This document shows positions 34,917 to 43,680 of a stretch of 54,192 nucleotides of DNA, piece by piece (the stretch's first letter is position 1; every line of letters begins with the position of its first letter). The notes beneath the pieces were generated by a model. The model was not told the origin of the DNA. It was given only the letters and a program-made list of their open reading frames with translations, and searched no databases. Source of the DNA: Bacteroidaceae bacterium (lineage in GTDB: Bacteria > Bacteroidota > Bacteroidia > Bacteroidales > Bacteroidaceae); contig JAFUGG010000009.1 in the NCBI GenBank assembly GCA_017469525.1, positions 1-54,192 on the forward strand, in the 5' to 3' direction. The position numbers were made by a program, and so were the translations under genes.

Positions 34917-36001
34917 AGAAGTCCTCTCTTTTGTAAATCCTTGAATGCGTTCAGGAGGGTGGTGTTGTCATCCTTGGTGAGACATCCCATGTGTCCGACA
35001 CGGAATATCTTCTCGGCCATGTCTCCACCATTGGGACATATCCAGATGCGGTACTCATCTTTGAGTATCTTGAATATCTCGTAGGCGTTGGCATGCAGGG
35101 GATGGAGCGGTGTGACGCCATTGGCTGGACTTTCGGAGACGAATTCAAAGGGCAGCTCACTGACGCGGCTGCGGAAGTCCTGTGCCAGTTCTGCGCAGCG
35201 CTTCACCTCTGCATCGACACCTCCGTTTGCCTCAATCTCGCGAAGGCGGGCGTTGATTTGTATGAGGGTCTGTACGGCGGGGGTGAAAGGAGTCTGTCCG
35301 CGCTCTCCATTCTTGAGGGCCAGCTTCAGGTCCAGGTACATGCACATGGGGCTGTGACTATAGACGCGCTCCACAGCTTCAGGCGAGAGCACGACGAGCG
35401 ATACTCCCGGCGGGCAGGCTAAAGCCTTCTGCGAGCCTGTTATCATAGCACCCACGTTCCATTCCTTCATGTTGAAAGGGTCACACATAAAGGAGCTGAT
35501 GGTGTCGGCCACAAGGAAGATATGGTTGCGACGGCAGAAGTCGGAAATCATGGGCATGTCGTAGAGCACGCCGGTAGAGGTTTCGTGCATGTTGACGAGG
35601 AACCCTGTAAAGCCTTTCTCTTCGAAAGGAGCCAGATGTTCTTGCCTGAGGGCCTGGCCATGTTCGAGTTTGATGGTGGCATGCTCAATGCGATAGAGTT
35701 CGGCCAATTGCTCGAAACGCTCGCCGAAGCTGCCTCCGTTCACGACTATCAGCTTGTCTTCCTGCGAGAAGCAATTGATGAGTGCTGCCTCCATCGAACC
35801 TGTTCCCGAGGTGGTCATGAAGCAGACGCGTGCATTCTCGTCGGCCTTAGCGAATTTCTTCACCAGCCTTTCGTTCTCCAGCATCAGCTCAGAGAATTCC
35901 GGTGTGCGGAAGTAGGGCACTTGTTGTTTGCCTATGGCACGTACCTGCTCAGACGACTGAACGGGTCCCACGGTAAAGTTCAAAAAAGTCGTATCAATCA
36001 T
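34913..36001 (-). CDS. Class V aminotransferase, 2-aminoethylphosphonate transaminase-like
   Basis: The 362-aa PLP enzyme starts with [19 protein letters not shown] and has [30 protein letters not shown] and the PLP lysine in [12 protein letters not shown], all as in the PhnW/alanine-glyoxylate group. Family members interconvert 2-aminoethylphosphonate and phosphonoacetaldehyde, or related amino acids. Within this cluster it may supply or consume an amino-alcohol or aminophosphonate that is then linked to CDP. It overlaps the downstream fusion gene by 4 bases. Specificity cannot be read from the sequence. Confidence 0.8.
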   Translation of the reverse strand: MIDTTFLNFTVGPVQSSEQVRAIGKQQVPYFRTPEFSELMLENERLVKKFAKADENARVCFMTTSGTGSMEAALINCFSQEDKLIVVNGGSFGERFEQLAELYRIEHATIKLEHGQALRQEHLAPFEEKGFTGFLVNMHETSTGVLYDMPMISDFCRRNHIFLVADTISSFMCDPFNMKEWNVGAMITGSQKALACPPGVSLVVLSPEAVERVYSHSPMCMYLDLKLALKNGERGQTPFTPAVQTLIQINARLREIEANGGVDAEVKRCAELAQDFRSRVSELPFEFVSESPANGVTPLHPLHANAYEIFKILKDEYRIWICPNGGDMAEKIFRVGHMGCLTKDDNTTLLNAFKDLQKRGLL

Positions 36002-36027
36002 TGTCTATTCTTAAAGTATACTTGTCC

Positions 36028-37083
36028 TTATTCGTATTTGCCTTTATACTTAACTTTCATCAGGGCAATGCCAATGGCAGCCCAGACGATTTGTCGCACG
36101 CGAGCTATGATGCTCACGAAGAAGCCTATCTCACCAGTCAGTCCCAATGCTGTGGTTGAGACGGCATAGCCCAGTTCCTGCACGCCCAGTTGCAGGGGCA
36201 GGAAGCCGATGATGTTGGCGCACCATGACGTGATGGCTTCCACCAGGACGCAGTGGAGGAAGAGGAGCATGTATCCGCCGAAGCCGCCTCCGCCGTCTTT
36301 GCCGAAGAGGATGAGCATGAACATCACCTCCAGTCCGAGCATGAGGCGTGCCACGTATTCCAAAATGAGCGAACGATAGAAGGCCTTGCTGTTCTGGCTT
36401 TGCAGGGCTGCTATCTGCTGGTCGACGTTCCTGAGTGTGTCGATGTGCCGTTCCAGGAAACGTGTACTCCAATTCTTGAGTCCCGGAATCTTTCCTATCC
36501 ATCCGATGACCTTTACCGTCAGCCCGTTGCGGTAGCCTAAGGAGAAGAAGTAGAATCCGGCCAGGCAGAACAGGGCCAGCAGCAGGAGGGCCAGACCTAT
36601 TCCCCAGTTCATGGGCAAGTGGTCGCCTGCCAGCACAAGGCCTATGTAGAGGAAGATGGATGTGAACCAAAACCAGAAGTGCGAATAGATGTGCATCATC
36701 GAATAGAGGATGACCGACGATGTAGCTTGTGCCTTGGATGTGTCCTTCGTCAGCTCGATGATGCGGTAGGGCTCTCCTCCGAGTCCTCCCATAGGCGTCG
36801 TGTTGTTGAGCGCATATCCGCTGATGGTGAGGCGGTAGATGCGCCAGAGGCTGACATGCTCATCGGGGCTGAGGTTGTTCTTGATTATCTCCCGCCAAGC
36901 CAAGGCATTGACGAAATAGATGAGTATCCATACAGCCAGGATGGGAATCATCCAGTAGCCTGCCTTGAGAATCATGCCCCACAGGTCGCGGAAGTCCACG
37001 TCGAAGGTGAAAATCATGATGACGACCATCACGATTCCCAAGAGGAACAGGAAGTTGTTGATATGCTGTTTGGTGATTCTCAT
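36028..37083 (-). CDS. Flippase-like membrane protein (LPG synthase TM / UPF0104 family)
   Basis: The 351-aa polytopic protein has about eight hydrophobic segments beginning LFLLGIVMVVIMIFTFDV and the family motif TPMGGLGGEPYRIIELT around residue 96; the C-terminal part has GFLPLQLGVQELGYAVSTTALGL. The family includes the membrane half of lysyl-phosphatidylglycerol synthase and many proteins in glycolipid clusters thought to move lipid-linked intermediates. It overlaps the CDP-alcohol transferase gene by 4 bases (ATGA). A broken homologous fragment lies on the other strand at 40715-40889. Confidence 0.85.
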   Translation of the reverse strand: MRITKQHINNFLFLLGIVMVVIMIFTFDVDFRDLWGMILKAGYWMIPILAVWILIYFVNALAWREIIKNNLSPDEHVSLWRIYRLTISGYALNNTTPMGGLGGEPYRIIELTKDTSKAQATSSVILYSMMHIYSHFWFWFTSIFLYIGLVLAGDHLPMNWGIGLALLLLALFCLAGFYFFSLGYRNGLTVKVIGWIGKIPGLKNWSTRFLERHIDTLRNVDQQIAALQSQNSKAFYRSLILEYVARLMLGLEVMFMLILFGKDGGGGFGGYMLLFLHCVLVEAITSWCANIIGFLPLQLGVQELGYAVSTTALGLTGEIGFFVSIIARVRQIVWAAIGIALMKVKYKGKYE

Positions 37084-38093
37084 AACTCGCGGGTTACTTT
37101 TTCACAGAAGGCTTCGTGCTTCTTTATGGTGTAGAGCGTTCCGAGGCCGAGTACAACCGACTCGAAAAGGAAATGGCCCAGGGGGAAGTCTATCAAGACA
37201 AAGAAGGCGAGCGAGAGGGCTCTGTACGAGAATCCCGTGAAGTCCAAATGGATGATGGGCAGGGAGTAGTCGTGCAGTTGCTGCCGTATGTCTTCTGGAA
37301 TATCGCTCAAGCTGCCGTATTTCTCTTTCAGCTTTGCGAGGAGTGTCTGCAGTTTGGGCGTGGTGCGTTCCTGTGTCTTTGTGTAGTTGATGTAGTTCTT
37401 CATGAACAGCCGTTCCCACCACTTGGCATCCTTCGGCAGTTGGTCGTAGGCCTGTTGCTGCTGCTCAGAGCTGTCAAGTTCCGTTCCGTTGGCTTCTCTC
37501 GAGAAGAGCAGGTGGACCTGCATGTAGTAGTCGCCTACGCGTTGCTGCCCTCCGCATCCTGCAAAACCGGAATAGAAGGTCAGCGCCAGTACAGCCAGCC
37601 CATAGATGAGGGCATTCCTGGGCGAGTCTTCTATGCCGAACCATCCGAACTCCATGCCGTGGTGCTGATAGATGCGCCACGCCAGGCCGAGGTAGATGGG
37701 AATCATCCAGACGAAGCCAGCCGCCCCGTCCAGTATGCGACCTATGCGCGACCTCTTTCCCGAGAGACGAGCCAGCTGACCGTCGGTATTGTCGAACACG
37801 TCGGCCCAGAAGAGCATGCCTATTGCTATGACGTTGAAGAGCACGCCCATCATCTTGTCGCCCTGCACTCCATATCCGTAGTACCAGCTTCCGCTCATGA
37901 AGAACCATGTGCTGCCGGCACCCAGAATCATAGAGAGAATGGTGATGGTGTTGGGATGGATGCCCAGCTTGTTGAAGAACCACGCCAGATAGAAACCGGT
38001 ACGGCGCATCACGTTCAGTTCAAACCACGAGCACACTTCGGTGGACTTCATCGAAGCCAGGAACATATCATTCATTGATTTCTTCGATGCCAT
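37080..38093 (-). CDS. CDP-alcohol phosphotransferase family protein with altered active site
   Basis: The 337-aa membrane protein carries DNTDGQLAR at residues 101-109 and GRILDGAAG at 118-126. The family pattern is DxxDGxxARx8GxxxDxxxD; here the first three aspartates (101, 104, 122) are present but the last position (126) is glycine, not aspartate. It is longer than usual because of a hydrophilic insert (about residues 195-270). Family enzymes move a phospho-alcohol from a CDP carrier to another alcohol in the membrane. In this cluster the CDP donor may come from the fused cytidylyltransferase. The changed residue may mean a different base or a non-catalytic role. Confidence 0.82.
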   Translation of the reverse strand: MASKKSMNDMFLASMKSTEVCSWFELNVMRRTGFYLAWFFNKLGIHPNTITILSMILGAGSTWFFMSGSWYYGYGVQGDKMMGVLFNVIAIGMLFWADVFDNTDGQLARLSGKRSRIGRILDGAAGFVWMIPIYLGLAWRIYQHHGMEFGWFGIEDSPRNALIYGLAVLALTFYSGFAGCGGQQRVGDYYMQVHLLFSREANGTELDSSEQQQQAYDQLPKDAKWWERLFMKNYINYTKTQERTTPKLQTLLAKLKEKYGSLSDIPEDIRQQLHDYSLPIIHLDFTGFSYRALSLAFFVLIDFPLGHFLFESVVLGLGTLYTIKKHEAFCEKVTREL

Positions 38094-38191
38094 AAAAACC
38101 AGAATAATTTACTATTTGACGTTTTACTATTTATTTACAATTTAGCCATTTGGCAATTTATATCTTTTTAACCTTCTACCTTTTAGCCTTT

Positions 38192-39046
38192 TTAATTTTG
38201 GCAAAAGCTATAGTCGGAGCATGGGGCATTCGACTGCCGCTCTGCCACGGGCGGCGGCGTCATGAAGTCGGGACCATAGCTCCAAGCTAACGAGGCGGCA
38301 TAGTCCCTCGGACCATAGAACATGTGCCCTTCGAACTCATATTCCGCCAGGTCCGTAAGCCACTCCTTGCGCCAGCCGTAACGTTCCTCCGGACGATTCT
38401 GGCTCACTCCCAGCCCGTCGGGCCTGATGAACATCATGTGGGCACGGTTGGGTGTCTGGTTGTTATGGCGACGCTGCAGTAGCCTGCTCACGCCATGCAC
38501 CCACCGAGTGGGGACGAACGAGAGCACCCTGTACCACATCCGCCACAGGGCAGAGGGCTCCGAGACCCACCCCACCTGGGCATAGGTCAGCTTGCGCAGG
38601 ACAAAGCAGATGCCGTAGAAAAGCCTCTGCCCCAGGACAGACTTCGGCAGGTCGTCCATTGGGAAGACGTCCATCATGAAACCCGTGCGATGCTTCAGGT
38701 GCTCCTGGCCCACCCGGATATACTTCGTTCCGGCACGCCTTATCTTGCCATATCCCCAGGGATAGGAAGCCTCCGTGCCATTGTCCTGGAAGAAGCAGAT
38801 GTCGGGGTTGAGCTGGTCTGCCACACGGGTGAACTTCTCGTATTCCTCGCGTGTCATCACCACGTCGGCATCATCGTCCCAAGGTATGAACCCCTTGTGC
38901 CGAACGGCTCCCAGAAGCGTCCCGTATGCGATGCAGTAGCGGATGCCGTTCGCACGACACACCCTGTCCACCTCCACCAAGCAGTCCAGCAGCATCAGCT
39001 GCAACCTGCGAAGCTCGTCGCCCGTGATGTATTTCACACTTTGCAT
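38192..39046 (-). CDS. LicD family phosphotransferase
   Basis: The 284-aa protein has the LicD hallmark: DCLVEVDRVCRANGIRYCIAYGTLLGAVRHKGFIPWDDDADV, quoted here in parts as YGTLLGAVRHKGFIPWDDD, with the metal-binding aspartates. LicD enzymes attach phosphocholine, phosphoribitol or similar groups from CDP donors to glycans. It is the promoter-proximal gene of the cluster, 98 bp before the CDP-alcohol transferase gene; the gap is AT-rich spacer without a gene. The last 30 residues are proline- and serine-rich. Confidence 0.88.
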   Translation of the reverse strand: MQSVKYITGDELRRLQLMLLDCLVEVDRVCRANGIRYCIAYGTLLGAVRHKGFIPWDDDADVVMTREEYEKFTRVADQLNPDICFFQDNGTEASYPWGYGKIRRAGTKYIRVGQEHLKHRTGFMMDVFPMDDLPKSVLGQRLFYGICFVLRKLTYAQVGWVSEPSALWRMWYRVLSFVPTRWVHGVSRLLQRRHNNQTPNRAHMMFIRPDGLGVSQNRPEERYGWRKEWLTDLAEYEFEGHMFYGPRDYAASLAWSYGPDFMTPPPVAERQSNAPCSDYSFCQN

Positions 39047-39068
39047 TGCAGTAGCACCTTTGCAAATG

Positions 39069-39100
39069 CAAAAATACTCATTTTAACAGAAATAACCAAA
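39069..39100 (-). promoter_or_regulatory. Promoter of the licD / CDP-alcohol cluster
   Basis: On the minus strand TTTG (39100-39097) and TATTTTTG (39076-39069) are separated by 20 bp. The predicted start near 39062 leaves a leader of about 16 nt before the licD ATG at 39046. Confidence 0.7.
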
Positions 39101-39235
39101 ATATAAAGGGAAAAAGAAGGAAAAGATGTCAAAAATGTCCGATGCAGTGCCTCAGCCTACCTGTGGGAGAGGCTAAAAGACCGACAGAAACTCTGACGGA
39201 GGAAAACTCATACCCCAGCCGAATTCAGGTTAAAG

Positions 39236-39422
39236 AAGGTCATGTCAAGGTCATGTCAAGGTCATATCGAACTCATATCAAACACTAACAGAACTCTATC
39301 CTAAGAGTACTTAATACCTTAGTCCTAGATAAGAAAGTTATATAGGAGGAATATAGAAATAAAGGAGAACCAAAGGGGGAACTCTGAAGGAGTAGCGATG
39401 GAACTATCTCTTTCGGGATAAG
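39236..39422. repeat. 11/22-bp periodic region (locus G)
   Basis: AAGGTCATRTC repeats every 11 bp from 39236 to 39268. Beyond it GAACTC or GAACTA words fall at 39269, 39291, 39379 and 39401, all multiples of 22 apart, although the units between have diverged. Confidence 0.5.
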
Positions 39423-39495
39423 CCCCGCCGCTACCGCAAGGTTCTGCAGGGATACTACATCCAGGATGCCTAACAACTCATGCTTTACTAAATGG

Positions 39496-39515
39496 CTTAT
39501 CCCGAACTGAGGTAA
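39496..39515. mobile_element. Solo terminal repeat of a MITE/IS-like element
   Basis: CTTATCCCGAACTGAGGTAA is identical to the right terminal repeat of the element at 47986-48400. Only a partial partner (TTTCGGGATAAG, 39411-39422) lies to the left, so this is a degraded element or a rearrangement scar. It sits 10 bp beyond the end of the decayed deiminase gene. Confidence 0.6.
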
Positions 39516-39525
39516 TCTTAAAATT

Positions 39526-40776
39526 CTACACAGATTTATAAGTCCATGTTGAACAATTCAGGACTCCACCTTCTAATGCAACATCGTTATAATTTAAAAC
39601 CTCAATAATTTTGTTTGGGAATATCTGTTTAAAGGCTGCAATTGCCTCGGCATCCTTATTCCCCTCAACCTCGAAGACTGGAAGGACTATCAGATTGCTA
39701 ACTTCAAGATAATTAACGTAAACCCCGATGGCATGGTCAGGATATCTTGAGTCCTAATATCCGTAGAAGAACGGCACATCAACATATTTGAGGTTATAAT
39801 CCTTCAGAACTTTCTCTATGCCATTCGCCCAATACTTGTATTCATCAGAGCGGTTGTTTCCCAATATAGTGTCATGGTCTATAAAGCGAACCATACCGTC
39901 TGCGTGTCCCGTCATGTCACTGTTTTGGGCCGGAATTATGATTACCTCTGCCTCAAGCAATTCGGAAAGGTCTTTGACCAACTGGTCTTTGTCTGTATAT
40001 TCAGGATTCTCCGTGAAGATTCTGTCTGAAACGATTGCTCTGCCAGAGCAAAGCAAAACATTTCCACCGTCAAGGTTGATATTCGAAAATACAGGCTCAA
40101 ATCCATTCAGCCGACACACTTCTCTCACGTCAGAGCGCGAATCTTCCCATTCCTTATTGCCTTTCAAATAAGACGGCTCGTAGCGAAACTGTATTAGTTT
40201 GCCGGATTCAGTTTGGATTGGCATGTAATCCCTGCACCAAATATCCTTCGTGCCTTTTAACAGACGATAATCTACACCATGCTTTTTCAAGATAGAAGTC
40301 AACCGATTAAAGCACTTAGGGAAATGTTCTTCCAGAAGTCCCGACAAATATACAATCTCCTTGCCCTTTGGCTGTGCTGGGACTGCATCTGCTTTCTTGG
40401 CATTCTTTGGAGTTGATTCGTCTTTCTTTTGGTGCTCATTTTTCATATCCCAATATTTCTTTCTGATTGACGGATAATCACCATTCATAAACATCTCACA
40501 CAATTCTTTGGTAGGCTCCCAGTCATTCTTCAGGCACAAATCTGTAAAGACCGCCTCCTTGCCTCTTTTTTCCAAAACGAAATTGTTGATATATTCAGAT
40601 GATATATGCTTTCCAGAACGCAGAAGTATCAGGTTCATCCTCATAAGGACTTTCCTGTGAGCCTTTGTTGACAAGCTGTTATCAACCAGCCTTTTCATCA
40701 ACTCGTTAAGTTTGGGCTTCCTGACCCATGCAGCTCGGCGTACAAGAAGGTGGCTTTGCCATCTCCACTGCAGCAA
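39526..40776 (-). pseudogene. Agmatine deiminase-like gene, interrupted by an in-frame stop and altered at its 5' end
   Basis: The frame contains the agmatine/peptidyl-arginine deiminase domain from about residue 140: TKDIWCRDYMPIQ, NLDGGNVLLC and MTGHADGMVRFID. A TAG at 39754-39756 stops it after VPFFYGY, but the same frame continues for 75 more codons with family sequence (DSRYPDHAIGVYVNYLEVSN) and the expected catalytic cysteine motif EGGVLNCSTWTYK, ending at a true stop at 39526. A single AAG-to-TAG change would explain it. At the 5' end the first ~20 codons are only the antisense of a broken flippase fragment, so the original start is lost. The region is AT-richer than its neighbours. 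Without the last 75 codons the product lacks its catalytic Cys. Confidence 0.8.
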
Positions 40777-40889
40777 TGGGCTTGTCTGTCGAGCAAGGCT
40801 TCTTTGTAAGCATCATCTGCCGTGTCCGCGAGATTATCTGGATCATCATCGGTATCGCCCTGATGAAGGTCGGCAATAAGCGAGAGTAA
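40715..40889 (+). pseudogene. C-terminal fragment of a flippase-like (UPF0104) gene
   Basis: From the ATG at 40728 the frame gives 53 codons, MQLGVQEGGFAISTAAMGL ... SIICRVREIIWIIIGIALMK, closely matching the last 55 residues of the gene at 36028-37083 (LQLGVQELGYAVSTTALGL ... SIIARVRQIVWAAIGIALMK). Just upstream GGCTTCCTG aligns with the GFL of the intact protein after a one-base frameshift. Nothing homologous precedes it. It is a relic of another copy of that family, in opposite orientation. Confidence 0.8.
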
Positions 40890-40914
40890 TGCGGATGCAC
40901 TGCATCTGCATTAC
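40886..40914. repeat. Inverted repeat at the end of the flippase fragment
   Basis: GTAATGC-G-GATGCA at 40886-40899 pairs with TGCATC-T-GCATTAC at 40901-40914. No T tract; possibly the original transcription end of the lost gene. Confidence 0.5.
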
Positions 40915-40980
40915 CGAGCGATAGCCGAGCTCGAACGCAGTTCAAAGTCGGCAACAAACGAGAATAAAGCAGAAGCAAAC

Positions 40981-41011
40981 AAAAAGCTCCCACGTTTCAC
41001 AACGCAGGAGC
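40981..41011 (-). terminator. Terminator of the ECF sigma operon
   Basis: On the minus strand GGCTCC and GGGAGC flank an inner GCGTT/AACG stem, followed by TTTTTG. It lies 50 bp after the stop of the 203-aa gene. Confidence 0.7.
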
Positions 41012-41062
41012 CACATGGTGTCGATATTAATTCTAAAACTAACTAACAAGTTTTTCCTGATA

Positions 41063-41674
41063 TCAGTCTTTGGGGTAAAGTTTCTTGAAGACTTCTGTCA
41101 GCGACTCCACCTCGGGCAGCAATGCCTTCAGTTCGTCCTCGTCCTGATTCTTGACAGCAGTCATGGCTTTTTCCAACACATCTGTCAGCCTCTTGCAGTT
41201 GCTTCCGCTCTCTGGCGACCATATCGTGGCAACACGAATGCTGTTCCCAAAGAAGTATGTTGTTCCGTCGAACCCAAGTCGATCGTCATTGAACATACAT
41301 GTCTTGACAGCATGTTCAATTAAGTCAGCAAACTTCAAAGCCGTGGCCTTGTCTGTCTTGACCTCTATAGAGTCCAACTTCAGTCTCGGCCCATCCGCCC
41401 TTGCCTCCTTCACCTCGCACCACTTCACCTGTAACCGTTCGCTTTCCCCATAACCGTAATACACATACAGTGCAGAGGGGAAGTCTTCCAAAAGTGAAGG
41501 GAATATGAGCATCTGCTGGCTTGCTCTTTTGGACAGCCAAGTCCCGAAATACTTTTCTCCCCACAACTTTTGCTCGGTTTGTGTCATCGGTTCCAGTCTG
41601 CTCTGGGCCTGTGCGCCAATGGCTGCCGCCATCAGCGCTGTCACTAATGTAATGATTTGCTTTTTCATGTTCAT
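41063..41674 (-). CDS. Secreted protein of unknown function, third gene of the ECF operon
   Basis: 203 aa with a signal peptide (MKKQIITLVTALMAAAIGAQAQ in two overlapping starts; core LVTALMAAAIGAQAQ). The mature part is soluble, mixed alpha/beta, with SIRVATIWSPESGSNCKRLTD as a recognisable stretch and a helical, acidic C-terminus. No family recognised with confidence. It begins 7 bp after the plug-repeat protein gene and is therefore probably part of the same regulon. Confidence 0.65.
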   Translation of the reverse strand: MNMKKQIITLVTALMAAAIGAQAQSRLEPMTQTEQKLWGEKYFGTWLSKRASQQMLIFPSLLEDFPSALYVYYGYGESERLQVKWCEVKEARADGPRLKLDSIEVKTDKATALKFADLIEHAVKTCMFNDDRLGFDGTTYFFGNSIRVATIWSPESGSNCKRLTDVLEKAMTAVKNQDEDELKALLPEVESLTEVFKKLYPKD

Positions 41675-41681
41675 AAGTTTT

Positions 41682-43679
41682 TTATTTCATGCTCCGCTCC
41701 GTGGCTTCGGGCAGAAGATAGATTGTATGGAACGTATCGGTTGCCTCAACGACGACTGCCTTATAGCCAATGTATTTGAAGTGAAGCGTGGCATCTGTGC
41801 GAGGAACCCAGAAGACGAAATGGCCTGTGGAGTCAGTCGTTTCTGTTCCCCATATCCTTCTATCATGAAATATATGAATCATGGTATGCTCTAAAGGCTC
41901 GTCGTTTTCGTCATACACTACGCCCGTCACACGACGGCGGCTTGCTTTCAGTTCCTCATGCTGGTCCATATAGTAGTCGCATAGTGTGTCCTCTACACAG
42001 ATGTACTCTATGACGCCGTGCTTTGCTGCCTCTCCATACTTCTCGATGTAGCGTTGCTTGACATTCTTGTAATCCATTACTCTGCTGACAAGCAAATGCT
42101 GCCCTTTGAAGTAGTCGAGATAAGACCTCTTGTCCAACCACTCGTTGTTTTCCTTTGGTTGAGGCACTCCGTTGATAAGGTAAAGGATGGAGTCATTGGG
42201 AGGACCGTTATGTGAACCACGTATGACACCTTGGGGAAGAAGCCGTACCTCGTTTTCTTCGGGCACATATTTAGGCAAACCGGCGATTTGCTCTTGTGAG
42301 TTTCCTCGCAGCCGCATGTTGTAGCCGTTGTAGCTCTTCTCGAGATGCATGACAAGGTTTTTGTCGGTGGGCGAGAACTTGAAGGACTTGTAGCCTGCTT
42401 GTTCGGCACAAAGCGTGACATCCTTTTTCGGAACCCAAAAGACGAAATGGCCCGTGGAGTCGGTTGCAGCACCTATAAAAAAATCCCGTTCTACATGCAC
42501 GTAGGCTTCCGTCAAAGGCTTGCCGTTGTTATCAAACATGTAGCCCTCAACTTTGGTGTACTTCTTCATCAGTTTCGGATGCTTACAGACGTAAGCGTCG
42601 CAATAGGTGTCGGGCGCGGTCTTTATTTCTATCACACCATACTTCGCACGTCCGCCATACTTCTCGGTATAATAACTGTCTTTGTGGACATACACGCTGT
42701 CAATCATCAGGCCCTGCTGAGAAAAGTACCGAGGCATGTAGGTGTCAATGTCGTCCATGTCGTTTCCCATAATCCTTTGCTTTAATGAATCGGGCAGCGG
42801 TTCGCCGTTGACCAGGATAAGCGTGGAGTCGATTCTGTCCTTGTCGCTTGGCCCGTCGCCTGTTCCCCGAAGTCGCATAGTGGTGCCTGAACCCAAATCT
42901 GCCGAAGTGGGAACGATAGTAGCATTAGCTATCATGCGTTCAATCTCTTCCCTTTCCTCTGGAGTGGAGGCCATAATTACTATTGCACCGTTATTACAAG
43001 GTATCTTTATGTCTTGCAAAAGACCTTGCTCTTTGAGGTACTCTTCAATGCGTCTGTCGATTTCTTCTGACGTCATGCCGCGTGAGTCAAACAGAGTCTT
43101 GCCGTTGACCACCACGAGAAATGAATCCGTTTTGCCAATCTGGTCGATGATGCTATCTCCTATCCCCCGGAGGTGCATAGTGGTGCCTGAACCTAAGTCT
43201 GCCGAAGCGATGTCCCGTTCTGCAATCTGCCCTTGAAGAGCCTGGTCAACAGACTCGAAGGCGAGATCTTCGATGTCGTCCATCTTGAATTTCTGAACTG
43301 CACCTGTATATTCACGGGCAGGAATATCAAGTCCCGTAGTGGCTGGGGCATCAGCTTTCGCTAAAGCCAGTTCTTTGCGTGGAGCAATGACGGGCTTTGA
43401 GACTTCTGCAACTACATCCTTTTCAGGCACTCTTGTAGGCTCGGACACATGCTCGGGCCGTGCAGGTTGTACTTGTGCTACTAATGGCTGCTCTGTCTGT
43501 TCCTTTCCTATATTATATATAATGAGTAGCGCCACGGATGCTGCGATGCCGATGCCTAAAGCCCAAGCAAGTGCAGAGTGTCTCTTTGTCCCTCCCGAGA
43601 TGACTTCCTGCTCAAAGCGTGCCCACTCCTTGTCCACGTCGGGCATGCCTATTCTCTTGTCGATGTCTTCAGTCTTCAT
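41682..43679 (-). CDS. Membrane protein with TonB-plug-like and carboxypeptidase-regulatory-like repeats; candidate anti-sigma factor
   Basis: 665 aa. A 38-residue cytoplasmic N-terminus (MPDVDKEWARFEQE) and one membrane helix (about 40-57) precede a linker rich in P, V and E. The outer part is built of duplicated modules: SADLGSGTTMHLRG and SADLGSGTTMRLRG; DSTLILVNGEPLPD and DSILYLINGVPQPK; EKYGGRAKYGVIEIKT and EKYGEAAKHGVIEYIC; and DSTGHFVFWVPKKDVTL and DSTGHFVFWVPRTDATL. The second and third pairs mirror the plug of SusC/TonB receptors (LYVIDG ... YGxxGxxGVIxI). It starts 1 bp after an ECF sigma gene, where an anti-sigma factor is expected, but no FecR domain is visible. Anti-sigma function is inferred. 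Confidence 0.6.
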   Translation of the reverse strand: MKTEDIDKRIGMPDVDKEWARFEQEVISGGTKRHSALAWALGIGIAASVALLIIYNIGKEQTEQPLVAQVQPARPEHVSEPTRVPEKDVVAEVSKPVIAPRKELALAKADAPATTGLDIPAREYTGAVQKFKMDDIEDLAFESVDQALQGQIAERDIASADLGSGTTMHLRGIGDSIIDQIGKTDSFLVVVNGKTLFDSRGMTSEEIDRRIEEYLKEQGLLQDIKIPCNNGAIVIMASTPEEREEIERMIANATIVPTSADLGSGTTMRLRGTGDGPSDKDRIDSTLILVNGEPLPDSLKQRIMGNDMDDIDTYMPRYFSQQGLMIDSVYVHKDSYYTEKYGGRAKYGVIEIKTAPDTYCDAYVCKHPKLMKKYTKVEGYMFDNNGKPLTEAYVHVERDFFIGAATDSTGHFVFWVPKKDVTLCAEQAGYKSFKFSPTDKNLVMHLEKSYNGYNMRLRGNSQEQIAGLPKYVPEENEVRLLPQGVIRGSHNGPPNDSILYLINGVPQPKENNEWLDKRSYLDYFKGQHLLVSRVMDYKNVKQRYIEKYGEAAKHGVIEYICVEDTLCDYYMDQHEELKASRRRVTGVVYDENDEPLEHTMIHIFHDRRIWGTETTDSTGHFVFWVPRTDATLHFKYIGYKAVVVEATDTFHTIYLLPEATERSMK

Positions 43680-43680
43680 G

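Noticed and set aside
39285..39476. A 63-codon minus-strand ORF
   Set aside because: It lies in the periodic repeat region and has no ribosome-binding site or recognisable sequence.
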